DNA from: Canna indica
Lineage: Eukaryota > Streptophyta > Magnoliopsida > Zingiberales > Cannaceae
Assembly (NCBI GenBank): GCA_034359265.1
Contig: CP136890.1
Coordinates: 52,259,501 to 52,323,500, forward strand
DNA: 64,000 nucleotides
Reading direction: 5' to 3'
Of the stretch, positions 21,447-34,024 are shown piece by piece (positions within the stretch are counted from its first letter, which is position 1; each line of letters starts with the position of its first letter). Under the pieces are notes generated by a model, which saw nothing but the letters and a program-made list of their open reading frames with translations, was not told the origin of the DNA and did not search any database. Made by a program: the position numbers and the translations under genes.

Positions 21447-24215
21447 TGTAAGACCCGGGAAAATTTTCTAATATAAAAATCTATTTTTGGTGCAGCACGC
21501 CGGACTCGGGGATAGTCGAGTCGAGCCTCAGGATCGCCTCGAGTTAAAAGGTATGACTCGACTAATGATGCATGAAATTTTATTAGGTGATTGACTTTCC
21601 ATTTATGCAATCATACCTTAAATCAAGTTTAAATCGACTCATGTTGTGGGTTGAGTTGGAACCCAAGTTAAGTTCGGGTTTAGTCGAGTTTTGAGTATGA
21701 GTCAGGTGAGTCAAGAGCCTATATGGAAGGCTAGATGAGAGACTAAAATCCCTCATCCTTGTGCCGTGCGACTCATCCTTAGAGTCGCACAAGGCAGCCT
21801 AGTGAGAGAGGGAGAAGAGCAAGGAGAAGGGGGACTTGGATCGATCCGGGATTTCGCGCCGTCGCCGAAAGATTCAAATTCGTCGTCATCCGATCTTTCA
21901 TTCTCCGCAATCAAGGTGAGTGGTTAGAATTTGAAAGCTTGGGGGAGGCGGGTAGCCGAACCCCTAGATGTGATAGGATGAGTTTTCTCGCGATCTTTCC
22001 GACGGATCTTGGTTTCATCGATGTGGATTCACTGTTTGTACGAGTTCTTGTCGGATCATCTTGTTTCTTCGCCGATTTCTTAAGTACTAGGGCTGCCGAG
22101 TCATGGGAAAAGGGGAAAGGTCATGCCAAAATTTTCTCCAATTCCCTCGACGGAAAGAAAGCCCTTGGACGATCTCATGTTCATGAATGATGCAGTCTTA
22201 ATCGTCAAGAAGCATGTCTTCCCTAGAAACATTTGATGTGGCCGAATGAACCCTACACCTCATGAAGAGTGTTCGGCCAAGGGTAAGGGAAGGGGTAAAA
22301 CAATCCACTTGATATTAAGTTATATCGGAATCGAAGAAATAGAGGCATAGTTAGAGTCCCCTTTCCCTTTTCTACCCTAAGGGCCATGGCCGAGCAAGGT
22401 TTTCCTTGCTCATGGCTCGGCCAAGACTAGGGAGGGGGAAAGAGGGTAGCTTTAGATGGAAACTTTCATGGTTATAAGGTTCAACAATAGAGGTATGACG
22501 ATACTTAGGAAGAACACCAATCATAGCAAGTAAATTGAAGGGTAAGGGAAGGGGTAAAACAATCCACTTGATATTAAGTTATATCGGAATCGAAGAAATA
22601 GAGGCATAGTTAGAGTCCCCTTTCCCTTTTCTACCCTAAGGGCCATGGCCGAGCAAGGTTTTCCTTGCTCATGGCTCGGCCAAGACTAGGGAGGGGGAAA
22701 GAGGGTAGCTTTAGATGGAAACTTTCATGGTTATAAGGTTCAACAATAGAGGTATGACGATACTTAGGAAGAACACCAATCATAGCAAGTAAATTGATTG
22801 ATTATGAGATTGTAGGAATGCTAGCTTTATGACCATCCTTAGCATTAGATCTTTAATGTTGCAATTGTTTACCATGCTTAGTATTTCCTACATTTTTGAA
22901 TTCATTGCTACCTTGTCATGCTAGATAATTGTTTCTTATTGAGCTTAATTTCTAAGGTAGTGTAAAGTTGTTATGCATGAATATTGTGGTTATATATATA
23001 TAGTAGATGTTATAACATTTGAATATTTTTCTTTAGATTATACATGCTGTCCAAAAATATTCATGGGCGGAATTCCAAAGTCGATACAAGGAATTCCTCA
23101 CCCAAGGTAGTGTAAGGCGTTGCGAGACGTTCATCGAACTTATATGGAAACTTAGCTAGGAGATGATATCACTTCTAGGACTTTCTGTAAACATTTGGAA
23201 ACCTAGAACTTTTAGTTGTACACATTTTGAAAGGGCGGCATAAATTATTGACCCTGTAGCCCGAATTAGGGCCAGATACGGGCAATGGCTCGAAGTGTAT
23301 ATATGAAAACCTTAGGACATTGATTGTGTGATGTGCTTGAGATGGTCCGCCGAGGAGCGTGGAGATCGGGAAGGACCCATGCTCAGCTCGGCCAGTGTTG
23401 GGTCTTGAGGTGCGCCAGCGGGCCCGCTAGGTGCCAGACCCCAGTTGGGTGGGACTAGCTATTCTTATCCCAGATGGTGTCCGAAGACTAGTGGACCATC
23501 CTAGTCGACGGCCCGGGATTGTTTGCTTACATCTTGAGATGATGTGGCCGATGGCCAGTATGATACTACCTGATATGGTAGGGATGGCTGTAGCCGAGAT
23601 CTTTATTCCATAAGTAGGCCCAAGGGTCGGATGTCGGAGGCTTGATAGGCTGAGACGACAGGTTATCACATGTTCAGTTTGTACAGATTGACCCATTGGG
23701 GTCGGTAGTCGCATTAGAAGTAGTTTACCTCCTTGTACATTCATTTTGTTGCCTTATATGATATGCATGCATAACTGAGGCTTAGGTGGAGGTTCGCTAG
23801 AGCCACTCACTGAGTCCTAAGTGGATTCACAGTTTATTCTTTATTTTTGCAGAGCATGAGTAGTGACTTTGGCATGTCGACATGGTGCAGCTGGTGGGCG
23901 GGAGGCTGTGCCATATCTCGTAGTGGCGTCCATGAGTCGTAGACCAGTGTCTAGTAGTTGGTTTTAGTTTATGCACTGACAATTGTATTTAAAAGAGTTG
24001 TAAAACTTGTTACTTGAAACGTTCAGTTATTTTGATGTTGGTGTTCTTACTTGTTTTGGAAAACATAAAATTGTGACTTTGAAAACTTTTAATAAAGTGT
24101 GTTGAGATTTATTTTATCGATACGATTTGGTTTTTCTTATGTTAGTGTAGACAGTAGGCTATAGGGCAGGATGTAGGCCCTGGCCAGTCACACTACCCTC
24201 AGTTGGGGTGTGACA
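21447..24215 (+). mobile_element. solo Ty3/gypsy LTR (2769 bp) in LINE RNase H
   Basis: The LTR starts TGTAAGACCC and ends GGGGTGTGACA, with the 5-bp duplication TAACA at 21442-21446 and 24216-24220. No internal region remains, so it is the product of LTR-LTR recombination. The 43520-46041 solo LTR is the same family in the other orientation (shared ATCCTAGTCGACGGCCCGGG block). It holds a perfect internal 259-bp duplication. Short ORFs inside it are not supported as genes. Confidence 0.93.
22279..22796. repeat. perfect 259-bp tandem duplication in solo LTR
   Basis: Copies at 22279-22537 and 22538-22796 read identical by eye. The unit contains GGCCATGGCCGAGCAAGG and a TGCTCATGGCTCGGCC inverted partner. 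The sister solo LTR at 43520-46041 has a single copy of this region, so the duplication is specific to this insertion. Confidence 0.92.
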
Positions 24216-27200
24216 TAACATTAACTTCCAAAGCCATAGCTTTTATTCTTCATGCTAACTCACTATTTGAAGTCACTGCAATTCCTCTCATCCCTTTCTC
24301 CTTTACTTTATTCATTGCAAACCACACTGCCTTCATTTCTGCTACAAGTGGATTCCCAGCATATTCAATTCCCATTCCATCCAAAATTTTCCTCTTGCCA
24401 CTGTAAAGGACAAATCCGCAGCCAGCTCTAAACCCTCCATTCCAAGCAGCATCACATTTCAATATCAAATTTCCATATGCCATTCCATCTAAGATTTCAT
24501 TTTCAAAATCTTGCTTTTGGTTTACCTTTAGACTCCTTAATTTCATCTCATCAAAGTACATAGTCTCAACATATGCTTTATTAAACAACCATTCCACACT
24601 CCATTTCTTTTTCTCAAACTTCATCCTATTTCTATTTTTCCACAACACCCACATCGAATTTGCCATACAAGCTAATAATTTCCTACCTGATTCTTTTTCA
24701 TAATATTCAGCTTCACCAAACCAGCCTCCTTATGTCCATTCCCTTCTATAACTAAAAACAATCCCCAACCTTCTCTCCATCAGGTTCCAGAACTCCTTCG
24801 CGAACACACATTCAAACAAAATATGATCGACACTATCCATTTCTTCTCCACGCACATGACATACATCAGTTTCTTTACTAGAAAATTTAGAAAACCGGTC
24901 TGAAGTAGGTATTCTACCCCATATCAGTTTCCAAATAAACATCTTGACTTTCTCAGGTACTTGTAATGCCCAGATCTTCTTCCATTCAACTTTGCTGATT
25001 GTATTTGACTCCCCCTTCTGCCTCAGAAAGAGATAAGCTTCCTTTACTGACAGGATTCCATTACAATTCTATTTTCATACCCATCTATCTTCCCCCATTT
25101 CAATATCAGTCTGAACAACCATAATTATCTCTTTTAGTGACTTCTCAAAGCAAACTTCAATTGTCTCCTCCATCCACTCACCTTCTTTTAGCAACTTAGC
25201 CACTAATCTGAATTTACTTAGTTCTTCCACATTGATGAAAGTTGGCCATCTGCTCAAAGGGATCTCACACATCCATGTATCATCCCAGATACTAGTTTCA
25301 TTTCCTTTTGCAATCTGTCTTACCAGACCTTCTTTTACACTATCCATACATACTTCAATTGCCTTTAATTGATCTGATCTTCTCCTCTTATCACATTTTT
25401 GCCACATATGAAAACACCCATATTTGCTTCTATATAATCTGCTCCACACACTTTCTTCTTTGTTTAGCAATGGTAACAGCCTTTTAGCCATCATTGTTTT
25501 CTTCATTATCAGCAGGTCCCTTATTCCTAAACCCCCAAAGCATTTATTTCTTGTGATTTTCTCCCAACTCACCAGATTAGCCCCTCTTTCCTTGCTATTT
25601 GACCAAAGGAATTTTCTTATTTCAGTTGTTATCCTGTTCACTTCTTTATCAGATAGCCAAGAGGTCATCAGATTGTATACTGGAATGAAATTTATAACTG
25701 AGTTAATTAATACAACTCTACCAGCTTGAGAGATGAAATTCCTTCCCCAGGTGTTCATCCTTGCCATTATCTTTTCTAACATCTTGTTCTGATATCTTTT
25801 TTCCAACTTCCTTGGTGTTAAAAAAGCTCCCAAATACTGTATTGGGTATCTGCCTTCATTCATACCTAATACCTAGCATATCATATTCCAGGTCTCATGT
25901 TTACACTTCTTTGGAAAAAGGATTTTCGATTTTTCTTTATTCACCTTTTGGCCTGTAATACTACAATATACCTCTAGGCATTCTTTCAATCCTTTTAAAT
26001 ATTTTTTATTTATCTTTATAGAGAAAATTAGATCATCTGCAAAGCACATATGATTTAATTCAAAGTCATTCATCTTAAAAGGCTTGATCCTTCCTTCCCT
26101 TACAAACCCCTTTACTAATACAGACAATAACTCTTCCATCATAATAAATAGATATGGTGACATTGGATCACCCTGCCTAATTCCTTTAAAACCCTTGAAA
26201 GAGTATGATATTTCATCATTCATCTTGCAAAAGAACTTCACTTTCTCTATACAACCAGCCACCCATTTAATGAACACTTCTGGAAAGCCCATACGTTCCA
26301 TAACTTTGTAAACTGCCCTCCATCTCACTCTACCATAAGCTTTTTGGAGATCCAATTTCACAAGGATATTAGGACATTTCCCTCTAGTATTATACATTAA
26401 GTTTATTGTTTCAGCTACAATTAAGACATTGTCCTGAATTTGTCTGCCAGGAACAAAAGCTACCTGTTCAGGACTGATTAATTTCTACAGCAGAGGTCTT
26501 ATTCTATTGGCTAGAGTCTTTGTTAGAATTTTGTAAAGCACTTTACAAAGTTCTATTGGCCTGAAATCAGAAACTTTACTTGCTCCCTCCTTCTTAGGTA
26601 TCATCACTAACAGTGTATCATTCCATCCATCTGGTAGCAATCTGTTCATTTGAAAAATATTCATCTCCCTTCTAATCCTCTTTCCTACCACTTCCCAATT
26701 CTGTAGATAGAATTCAAGGATATAGCCATCCATTCCTTGGCTTTTCCCTCTACTTAAACCATTAGTTGCCTTCTAGATTTCCTCTGCAGTAAATTCTTTC
26801 ATCAGTGCACTACATTCATCATCATCATCCATTTTCATCCAGTTCAGATCATCTATCTCCTTAAAAATATTGTTATCTTCCTTCTCTTCTCTCCATAAAT
26901 CTTCATACCATTTTGCAACATACTTTACCATTTCTCTATTATCTGACACTACAACTCCATCCACCTATAACCTTTCAACTTTGTTCTGCCTTCTATTCAT
27001 TTTGACTGAACTGTAAAAGAACTTTGTATTCTTATCATCTCCTTCAATCCATTTGTATCTTGACTTTGACCATCACTTCAACATTATCTGTTTATTTATT
27101 GCAGCCAACTCCATTGAACAAGCTCTCATTCTTTTCTGGTCCTCATCAGATAACAAACCCAAATCATCTTTCATCTCCAAGTCCTTTAATCTTTGATTTG

Positions 27201-28095
27201 CCTTTTCCTGCCTCCTCTCTAGAATGCCAACTTCTTTCCTATTCCAAATTGTTAATTTCTTTTTCAGTGTCTCCAAGTTGTCCATCATACTTGCAATTTC
27301 ACCTTTGTCATTGTTCCATTGTTTTTTTACCATCTCTTTTATTCTTGGGTATTCAAGCCAAAAATATTCAAAGATAAAATTTTTCTTCCATTTCCTCATT
27401 CATTTTTGCCTATTGTCCAATCACACCTTACCAAGATAGGTCTATGGTCCGATTCTAACATATTTAGATCCTCAACATATATTTCATAGTTCCATTGAAA
27501 CCATTCTGCATTAAAGAAAGCTTTACCAAGCCTTGCCAATATCTTCCTGCTCCCCTTCCTCTTATTAGACCAGGTAAACATTTGCCCTCTAAACCCTGCA
27601 TCAAATAGTCCAGCCTTTCTTATAAAGTTTTCAAAATCCACTATTGATTGCTTTTCCACAAAGAGTCTACCCCCCTTTTCTCCTTAGCTTCTGTGATATA
27701 ATTCATATCACCTAAAAAAAGCCAAGGAATTCCAAAAACTTCTACCTCCTCATACCTCTTCCATAGAAGCCCCCTTCTCCTGACATTATTATCAGCATAG
27801 ATCCCAGACAGCATAAAACATTTCCCCAGATCAAACTCAAAAATACAATTTATTGACTGATAGTTCCATATGTACCACACTTCCTTTGCATTTGTTTTTC
27901 TTCCATAGCAACATTAAACCCCCAGACTTCCCCTTACTTCCTACCGCCACAACATCCCACATTCTCCTTCTTATTTTCAGAAATTGTTCAGCTTCCTCAT
28001 CCTCTAGATGAGTTTCTAGAATAAGGACAATATCAATATTCTTCAATCTAACTAGTAACCAAAGATAATCACTAGCAATTTTTTTCTTCACCCCA

Positions 28096-29898
28096 CTAAT
28101 ATTCCAGCTGACTATCTTCATATAAAATGATCTTCCTGGCTACCTCCTTTCTCATTTTCTGTTGGATCCCCCTCATCCCCATTGCACTGGTCTCCTTTGA
28201 GTGTTTTCTTTTCTTCATTCTTATGTTTCTGAAACTAACAGACACATTAATTAGTTTGTTATCCTTCACACTCCTAGATAATCTACTTGATTTCTGAACC
28301 TTCCTTACTCCATATCTTGAACCCTCAGGATCCAGACCTTCCTCAAGGAAATCATCCTTAGCAAACTCATTATTTAGAATTTTAGTAAAGGAACTACTCA
28401 GCTTCTCAGATAATACCTGCAAGTCTGAAACTTTTTCCTTCCTTATTGATTTATCATTGTCAATTTCCATCTCCTTTTCCGTTACTTCAAAGGATAACAT
28501 CTCAATATCCTTTGTCCTTTCCCTTAACTCAATCAACATTTCAACATTCTTATCACTTGCAACATTCTCTACCCTTCCATTCTCAATCCATACTTCCCTA
28601 CTATTATTTCCTATTTTTATTGGCTTCATAATTGTTTCAGTAGCAACTTTTTTTCCAGTCTCCTTTGTAAAGCTGCTCCTCTCTTTTCCTTCCTTTTCTA
28701 TATCCCCAGCTTTCTCAAAAGTTGGGTTATCCACCACAACAAAGGAATTCTTTGACAAATTATAATTTCTGCCATTCCCCCTATCTCCATTCCTTTTTTT
28801 CTTTTGAATTTGTATCCAGGGCCCCAATAAATCTTCCTCAGCTTTCACAGGCTCCCTCTTTTGCTCAATCCTTGCACTTATACTATTTTCATTTTTTTCA
28901 CCTACCTCCACCTGCTCACTCCCACCATTCTTACCACTTACAAGGTTTTCTAAACAATCAGCAACAAAATGCCCTATCTTTCCACATTTATAACAAAGTA
29001 TTGAGAGATTTTCATAAGCTTTACTCTGGAAGAAGCTTCCCTTTTTGGTATCAATCCATATACCTTGTTCCACTGGTTTTTTTAAATTCAACAGCACACA
29101 AACTCTCGTAAACTTAGCTCTTTCTCCAAACAAGGCATGGCTATCTATTCTCACAGGTTTTCCCACTGCAGCAGCTAATTGCGGAAGAATGTCCTTGTGC
29201 ATGAATTCAAAGGGTAATCCTAACAGTTGTATCCAAACTGGGACTTCTGATATCACCTCTCTCAACGGCTGAAATCTCTCCTTCCACGAAATCAGAGAAA
29301 GGGCTTGGCCCCTCAAAAACCACGACCCTTCCGACAGAATTCTCCAATAATCCTCTTCACACATGAATTTGAAGGCAAAGAAACCAGCTGCTAGGTCAAT
29401 AATCCGACATTCTGATTTTAATCTCCAGATCTTCGACATTAAATTTCCTGACAACATCTAGTAATGGAGTCCTACCAAAGAATTTCCCATAGGGAATTAA
29501 TTTGCAGTCATACCTTGCTGTCTCTAGATCTTCTTCAGATATGTATACCCTCCCCTTTGAATTTTTCTGAATCTTTTCAATCTTCACTTTCATCTCGCTT
29601 GATTTCTGCCAGTCATCTTCCTTCCTTGCCATACTAAAAAGTCTTGCCCAAGAAGCAGGACGATTCCTTCGATTTTCTTCAGATCCTCCAGAATTCGTCA
29701 GGACACCTCCTCCCAGTCTTCGAGCATCTCTCCCCTCTGAGCTCAGATGCCTTTCCTGTGGGAATGAAGCATCTTCAAACAAAGCCTCCTTCCTGCCCCT
29801 CAAATCCGGTGGATTGGGGTTTTTTTTGGCTTAGGAATGGCCGCCATCTCCATCGCCTTTTTCATCGCTGACTCAGCAGATGTGTTGACCACCGCCAT
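28096..29898 (-). pseudogene. LINE ORF1 (DUF4283-type gag-like RNA-binding protein)
   Basis: The ATG is at 29898. After about 25 residues the frame breaks at an A8 run (29820-29827). A second frame runs 29803-29396 and a third from 29457 to the stop at 28096. Across the shifts the product has a DUF4283-like region (FGRTPLLDVV, IWRLKSECRIIDLAAGFFAF, the GSWFLRGQALSLISW block, VPVWIQLLGLP) and a CCHC knuckle CYKCGKIGHFVADC near 28990-28945. A long charged tail follows. ORF1 proteins of plant L1 elements coat the RNA. Its end overlaps the ORF2 start by 26 bases in another frame. Confidence 0.88.
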
Positions 29899-29921
29899 TG
29901 TTGTAAGCGATCTCATTCAAG

Positions 29922-30960
29922 TTAATTGTTGAAGACGTTTCACCGGAGACCACTGAACATTATAAAATCCTTGTGGAGCCAAAGTTTTGAGGCTTCATCA
30001 TTAGACTTTTACACTCAGCAGATGAGGGAAATGCTTTTAGTTTGAATAAGAGCGACCATTAAAACATATCTCATATCTAATTCGAGTTTTTACTGAAATT
30101 AAATTGGCAATCATGTTCGATTTGCGAATCTGGAGAGGAATCGTTGCAACATATTTTTAGTGAATGCAGATCCAGACGGGACAACTAATCCAAAGATAAT
30201 CAGAGGAAAATTTGGTATGAGTCATTGTATAATACCATGGACAAGTTAGTATTGGATCATGGAATATTTGGAGTCAACTAAATCAAATAAAATTCCAAAA
30301 TAAGTATAATACCCTCCTTTAGTTTTACAGGGAGAATTTGTAGGAGATTGTGTGGATTAATAAAATTTAGTAAGCTTATTACTCTCAGATGATCTTAAGT
30401 ATTTAGTCAAGTGATTAATGCTTATGATGATAAGTAACACTTGATAGGTTGTATGATAAGGGAGTCTATGTGAGCAAGTGTTCTCTGAATGAGTGGTGCC
30501 TTGAAAACTTAAGTATATATTTTTTCTTTCTCACCTTAAGAACTCAAGTGTATGTTTCTTCTTTCTCATTAACGATTTGCATGTATTGAGAATTTTTTTT
30601 ATGCCAATGACATGAGAATAAGATATGAAATAATACAAACATATACTAAGTTAACATAAGTAAGATTTCAATTGTTACATGGTAGGAAATCACTTCCCAA
30701 TTGGTTAGTACTAATATGAGAATAAGAAATCAATCGTTAAGACCCTCCTAGGGTCATCATTTATGAGGTAGACACTATCCAAGAGGAGACATAACTAGGG
30801 AATACTATAAGAGGACCATGTAAAATACCATAAATAGATAAATAAGCTATATCAAAATATAAAGTTCAACAATATATAATAATAACAAGATTCATACTCC
30901 AAAGTGAAACATGATAGTATCAAAAGTAATCTAAAAGATAATGTTAAACACCAATGTAGA
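29922..30960. other. interval without recognised gene
   Basis: A+T-rich, with no ORF above about 70 codons that looks coding. No LTR end, tRNA signal or long repeat was noticed. Confidence 0.4.
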
Positions 30961-32182
30961 TGTTGGCATAAGGGTTCAACATTGGCCTCACTCCTAGTTT
31001 TGATGATAACAAACATGTTTCTAATGGTTAAGTGGAATTTTGGTCTTAGGTTGAATGAACGATACACACGTGAAGTTCGTTGGGCAAAACACGAAATTTC
31101 AAGAAATCGGCGACTTCGGAAGACGAGTGTGTCAGATTTAGTTTAGGGTTTAGACATAATTTGCAATAGCTTTATAGTCATAAGTATGATGTCCTCATTG
31201 AGTTTCCAAGTCAAAAACCAAAACTAAAACCTAAAATCCAATCCCGAGAGAAAAAAAATAGAAATTAGCCACGGAATCAATTATTAGTCGAACGTTCGGC
31301 CGATGGGTTAGTCGACTAACATGAGACCGACCTTCGACCGAAATAGTTTTATGTATTCCAGTAGACTTTTGGTCTATGTCTGACTGAAGGTTTGATCGAC
31401 CGACCTTCAACCAAAGATCGACCAACGAGCCCAATGGATTTTTTTTCACCCGTTGAACGACTCTTTTCTCCCATACTCGAACACAACCTCTATAAATATA
31501 ACCCAAACTCCCTTCCTCAACCATTCTACTATCACCTATGCCAAGAGAGAGAGAGATTAAGCCTTAAAGAGCACATTTTAAGCCCTAATTCTTCACTTTC
31601 ATTCTTTTTGCATTCCTCTTTCCCTCAAGCCTTGCAACTCTTCAAGAATTCATCATTTAAGGACCAGGGAACTTCGGAGGAGCTTTACTTGTATTTGGTT
31701 CAATTTCAAAGTTGCTTTTTGTTGTTATTTACTTGTTTTTGATCTTGCTTGTATTGGTGTACTCGTGAGCTGTAGGTGGTACACCTTGACTTGTATTTAC
31801 TACTTATTGTTTCCTTAGGATTGAGGTAGAGACACTCTCAAGTGTGGAGAGATAAGTCCTTGATTGATCCTCGTTATAGGAAAGACAATTTTAAGTATAG
31901 TGAAGTGTGTGAAATACTTGTTGGTGAGCCAAGGTAGTGGATGTAGGGAAGGTTCCTGAACCACTTTAAATTGTGTTGTTTGCATTGCTCTTGTTGTCTT
32001 TGAATTGCTTAGTTTGTATTAGTTGAATATATTCTTGTTTGCTAAGCAAGCATATCTCTAAAGCACCTTTTCTAGTACCTTAAACTTGGTGAAAATTTGG
32101 ACTTGATAGGTTTAAAACTTGAAATTGAACTTAATCATCCTTGACACACTATTCACCCCCTAGTGTTGCTAAAGTGCTTTCA
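30961..32182 (+). repeat. copia-type LTR A (1222 bp)
   Basis: Starts TGTTGGCATAAGGG, contains TTTTGATGATAACAAACATG near its start, and ends GCTTTCA followed by a PBS. U3 contains GTCGAC and GACCGA motifs (31285-31440), then TATAAATA at about 31491, then a leader of AGCCTTAAAGAGC type. Its partner may be LTR C at 34025-35329, but I find no matching target duplication, so the pair is not secure. Confidence 0.75.
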
Positions 32183-32184
32183 TT

Positions 32185-32196
32185 TGGTATCAGAGC
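32185..32196 (+). promoter_or_regulatory. primer-binding site after LTR A
   Basis: TGGTATCAGAGC, complementary to the initiator tRNA-Met 3' end, lies two bases after the LTR end. Only about 43 bases of internal sequence follow before another LTR start. Confidence 0.85.
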
Positions 32197-32239
32197 TTGG
32201 TTGTAGTTGGTGATCTAACAAATCCTAACTACACTCAAT

Positions 32240-32860
32240 TGTAGGCCCAAGGGTTCAACCTAGGCCACATTCTCTATTTTGATGATAATAAACATGAAAA
32301 TAACTCATTTGCCAAGTTTTAAGTTCAGGTTGGTAGAACGATATGTCTATGAAGTTCGTCGGAAAAATCGTGTGAAATCAAGTTGCGACAACTACGGAGG
32401 CGATCGAGTAGAAACTTAGGTCTAGGTTTAGAAATTTATGTAATATGTCTCTAGGACCTCAAACAAACCTAACTCAGTTGATTTCCAACCCTAAATCCAA
32501 AACGAGACATAAAAAATGAGCCACAACTGAAAAATAAGCAAAAAACCAGTTATCAGCTTCAGACTAGGTTATCAGTCGATATTCGGCCAATTCTCGGTCA
32601 ATCGAGGGTTTACCGAAGATCGACCGAAATGCCATGGGTTTTTCAAAAATATTTTTGGCTGATTCTCGACCGAATCTCGATCGATCGAGATTCGGTCAAC
32701 GGTAACTGAAATACCCAACAAGTCTTTTTAGATTCGTTGAATGGCTATTTTTCATCCCATACCTCCACCATCTATAAACAGGGTCGTGTTTTTTGTTGGG
32801 AACCTTTACTTTCTATTCATCGAGTAAACATACATGAGATTGAACCTTAAAGAGTCTAAA
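32240..32860 (+). repeat. copia-type LTR B, 3'-truncated
   Basis: Begins TGTAGGCCCAAGGGTTCAACC, parallel to LTR A through U3 (CGATCGATCGAG and GACCGA motifs at 32575-32700) and the CTATAAACA TATA region. It stops near 32860 after AACCTTAAAGAG, where Ty3-type sequence takes over. The exact breakpoint is uncertain. Confidence 0.65.
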
Positions 32861-32864
32861 GTAT

Positions 32865-33910
32865 GAATCTATTAACTTTTGAGCAGTGCAGAAATTTGGC
32901 TAAGTGTTGGGTGTTGCCTTGAGCATACTTGAGGGATGAATTATTTTGATATCTATGTTTTGCCATTATAGTATACTTGACATTTACTACTGTTATGAGT
33001 ATACATGTTGAAATTACTTGGTATAGAGTGAAATGTTTTGGGTGATAAAACATAAAGTCGAGATGCTCGGCCCAAGCGAGCTAGGGTCGAGTTGGGGCGC
33101 ATGGATGCGTACCCGGGTTACGGCGAAAAAGTTAAAATCTTGGGCCGAGTGATTGTTGTGGGCCATCTATGGGCCAAGTGAATTTGGTACTTGATATTTG
33201 GGCCATTATGGGCCGATTGACTATGGTGTCTGAGTTTGAGTTTTGTGTATGAATGTTTTACTTTACATGCTATTACATTTCAGCACTTTCATATTTGCAA
33301 TTTATGCTTGATTATATTTATGCTCGGTGTAGCTATCAGAGGGCCCAAGCGGGAAGCTCGCTAGGCAGTGTCCTAGTGACTGACTCGTGGTGTTGCTTAA
33401 ATGCAACATGATGATATGGCCGATGTAGGCTGATATGGTCAGTTGTGCGAGGACGCGAGATGGGTAATTATTAAGTATATGTATTATCATGAGAGTTTAA
33501 TATTATGAGCACATATAATAATACTGAATATTTGTGATATTTGCATGTGTTGGCTTGGCAAGGGCTTGGTTCAAGCCACTCACTGAGTTCATTGGAACTC
33601 ACCCCTCTCTTTGTTGTTATTTTGCAGATCTTGATTATTAGTGGTACGATGGTACCAATGTATCGCGGATGGGGTTGTAGGCTCAGGCAGTGGATCTCGT
33701 GATGTGTCGAGTGTAGAGTCCTTAATTGCATACTATCGTAACTTCACTGTAGTCGTTTGGTTATGTAAACATACATAGCATTTTGGCATTTTAAATGTGA
33801 GTATGCATTGTTATTTCGTTTATTTTCGCATGGTATGCATGTGTTGGTAGGCTTCAGAGTACGGATGTGTACTCTGGTCGGTCATGTGACCTTGGATTTG
33901 GGGCGTGACA
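32865..33910 (+). repeat. Ty3/gypsy LTR fragment, 5'-truncated
   Basis: Ends GGGGCGTGACA at 33910, with the usual Tekay-like inner order: CACTCACTGAGTTCATTGGA, then TTTTGCAGATC, then the GTACTCTGGTCGGTCATGTGACC block. The left end has no TG terminus and joins copia LTR B, so this is a rearranged junction or a truncated insertion. Confidence 0.65.
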
Positions 33911-34024
33911 CTTAAGCTAGCTTTCGATACCAAGTTCATTAAAATAAAAAAATTGGATGCTTAAAATGAACCTTTAGTGTAGTGTTTTTAATGAAATATT
34001 TGTCATCATAAAAAATGGAGAGAA

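Larger units (their letters stand above)
21176..28121 (-). pseudogene. LINE ORF2: endonuclease, reverse transcriptase, RNase H
   Basis: The start is ATG at 28121 (MKIVSWNISGVKKK). Endonuclease (28121-27396) shows SWNISG, ETHLED, LGDMN and ESDHRPIL, the usual catalytic set, across two frameshifts. From 27399 onward one frame is kept to 24250, broken by about six stops. RT spans about 26733-25873 with IPKKEGASKVSDFRPI, LDLQKAYGRV (motif A, usual D of KAYD replaced by G), GIRQGDPMSPYLF and FADDL. The thumb is at 25863-25075, the zinc-binding domain at 24942-24730 (CHVRGEEMDSVDHILFEC) and RNase H at 24600-24222 (KCDAAWNGG). The frame resumes exactly across the solo LTR at 21446-21176, where WVHIGRKDNMEAHEKA closes RNase H. 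Confidence 0.92.
21124..29921 (-). mobile_element. L1-type LINE, near full length (21137-29908)
   Basis: The element runs 29908 to 21137 on the minus strand. The poly(A) tail appears as T17 at 21137-21153. The 13-bp flanking repeat GATCTCATT(T/C)AAG (21124-21136 and 29909-29921, one mismatch) is the target duplication. Without the solo LTR at 21447-24215 and its duplication, the LINE is about 6.0 kb, the size of a complete plant L1. It encodes ORF1 and ORF2 with a 26-base overlap. Both carry stops and a few frameshifts, so it is dead. The 5' leader is only about 10 bases before the ORF1 ATG, so a few 5' bases may be missing. Confidence 0.9.

Noticed and set aside
23427..23744. 105-codon minus ORF, also mirrored in the sister LTR at 44106-44291
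   Set aside because: Sits inside solo LTRs of one family; similarity between copies is explained by LTR homology.
28446..29272. Plus-strand ORFs of 60-129 codons
   Set aside because: Shadows of LINE ORF1 on the opposite strand; no recognisable protein.
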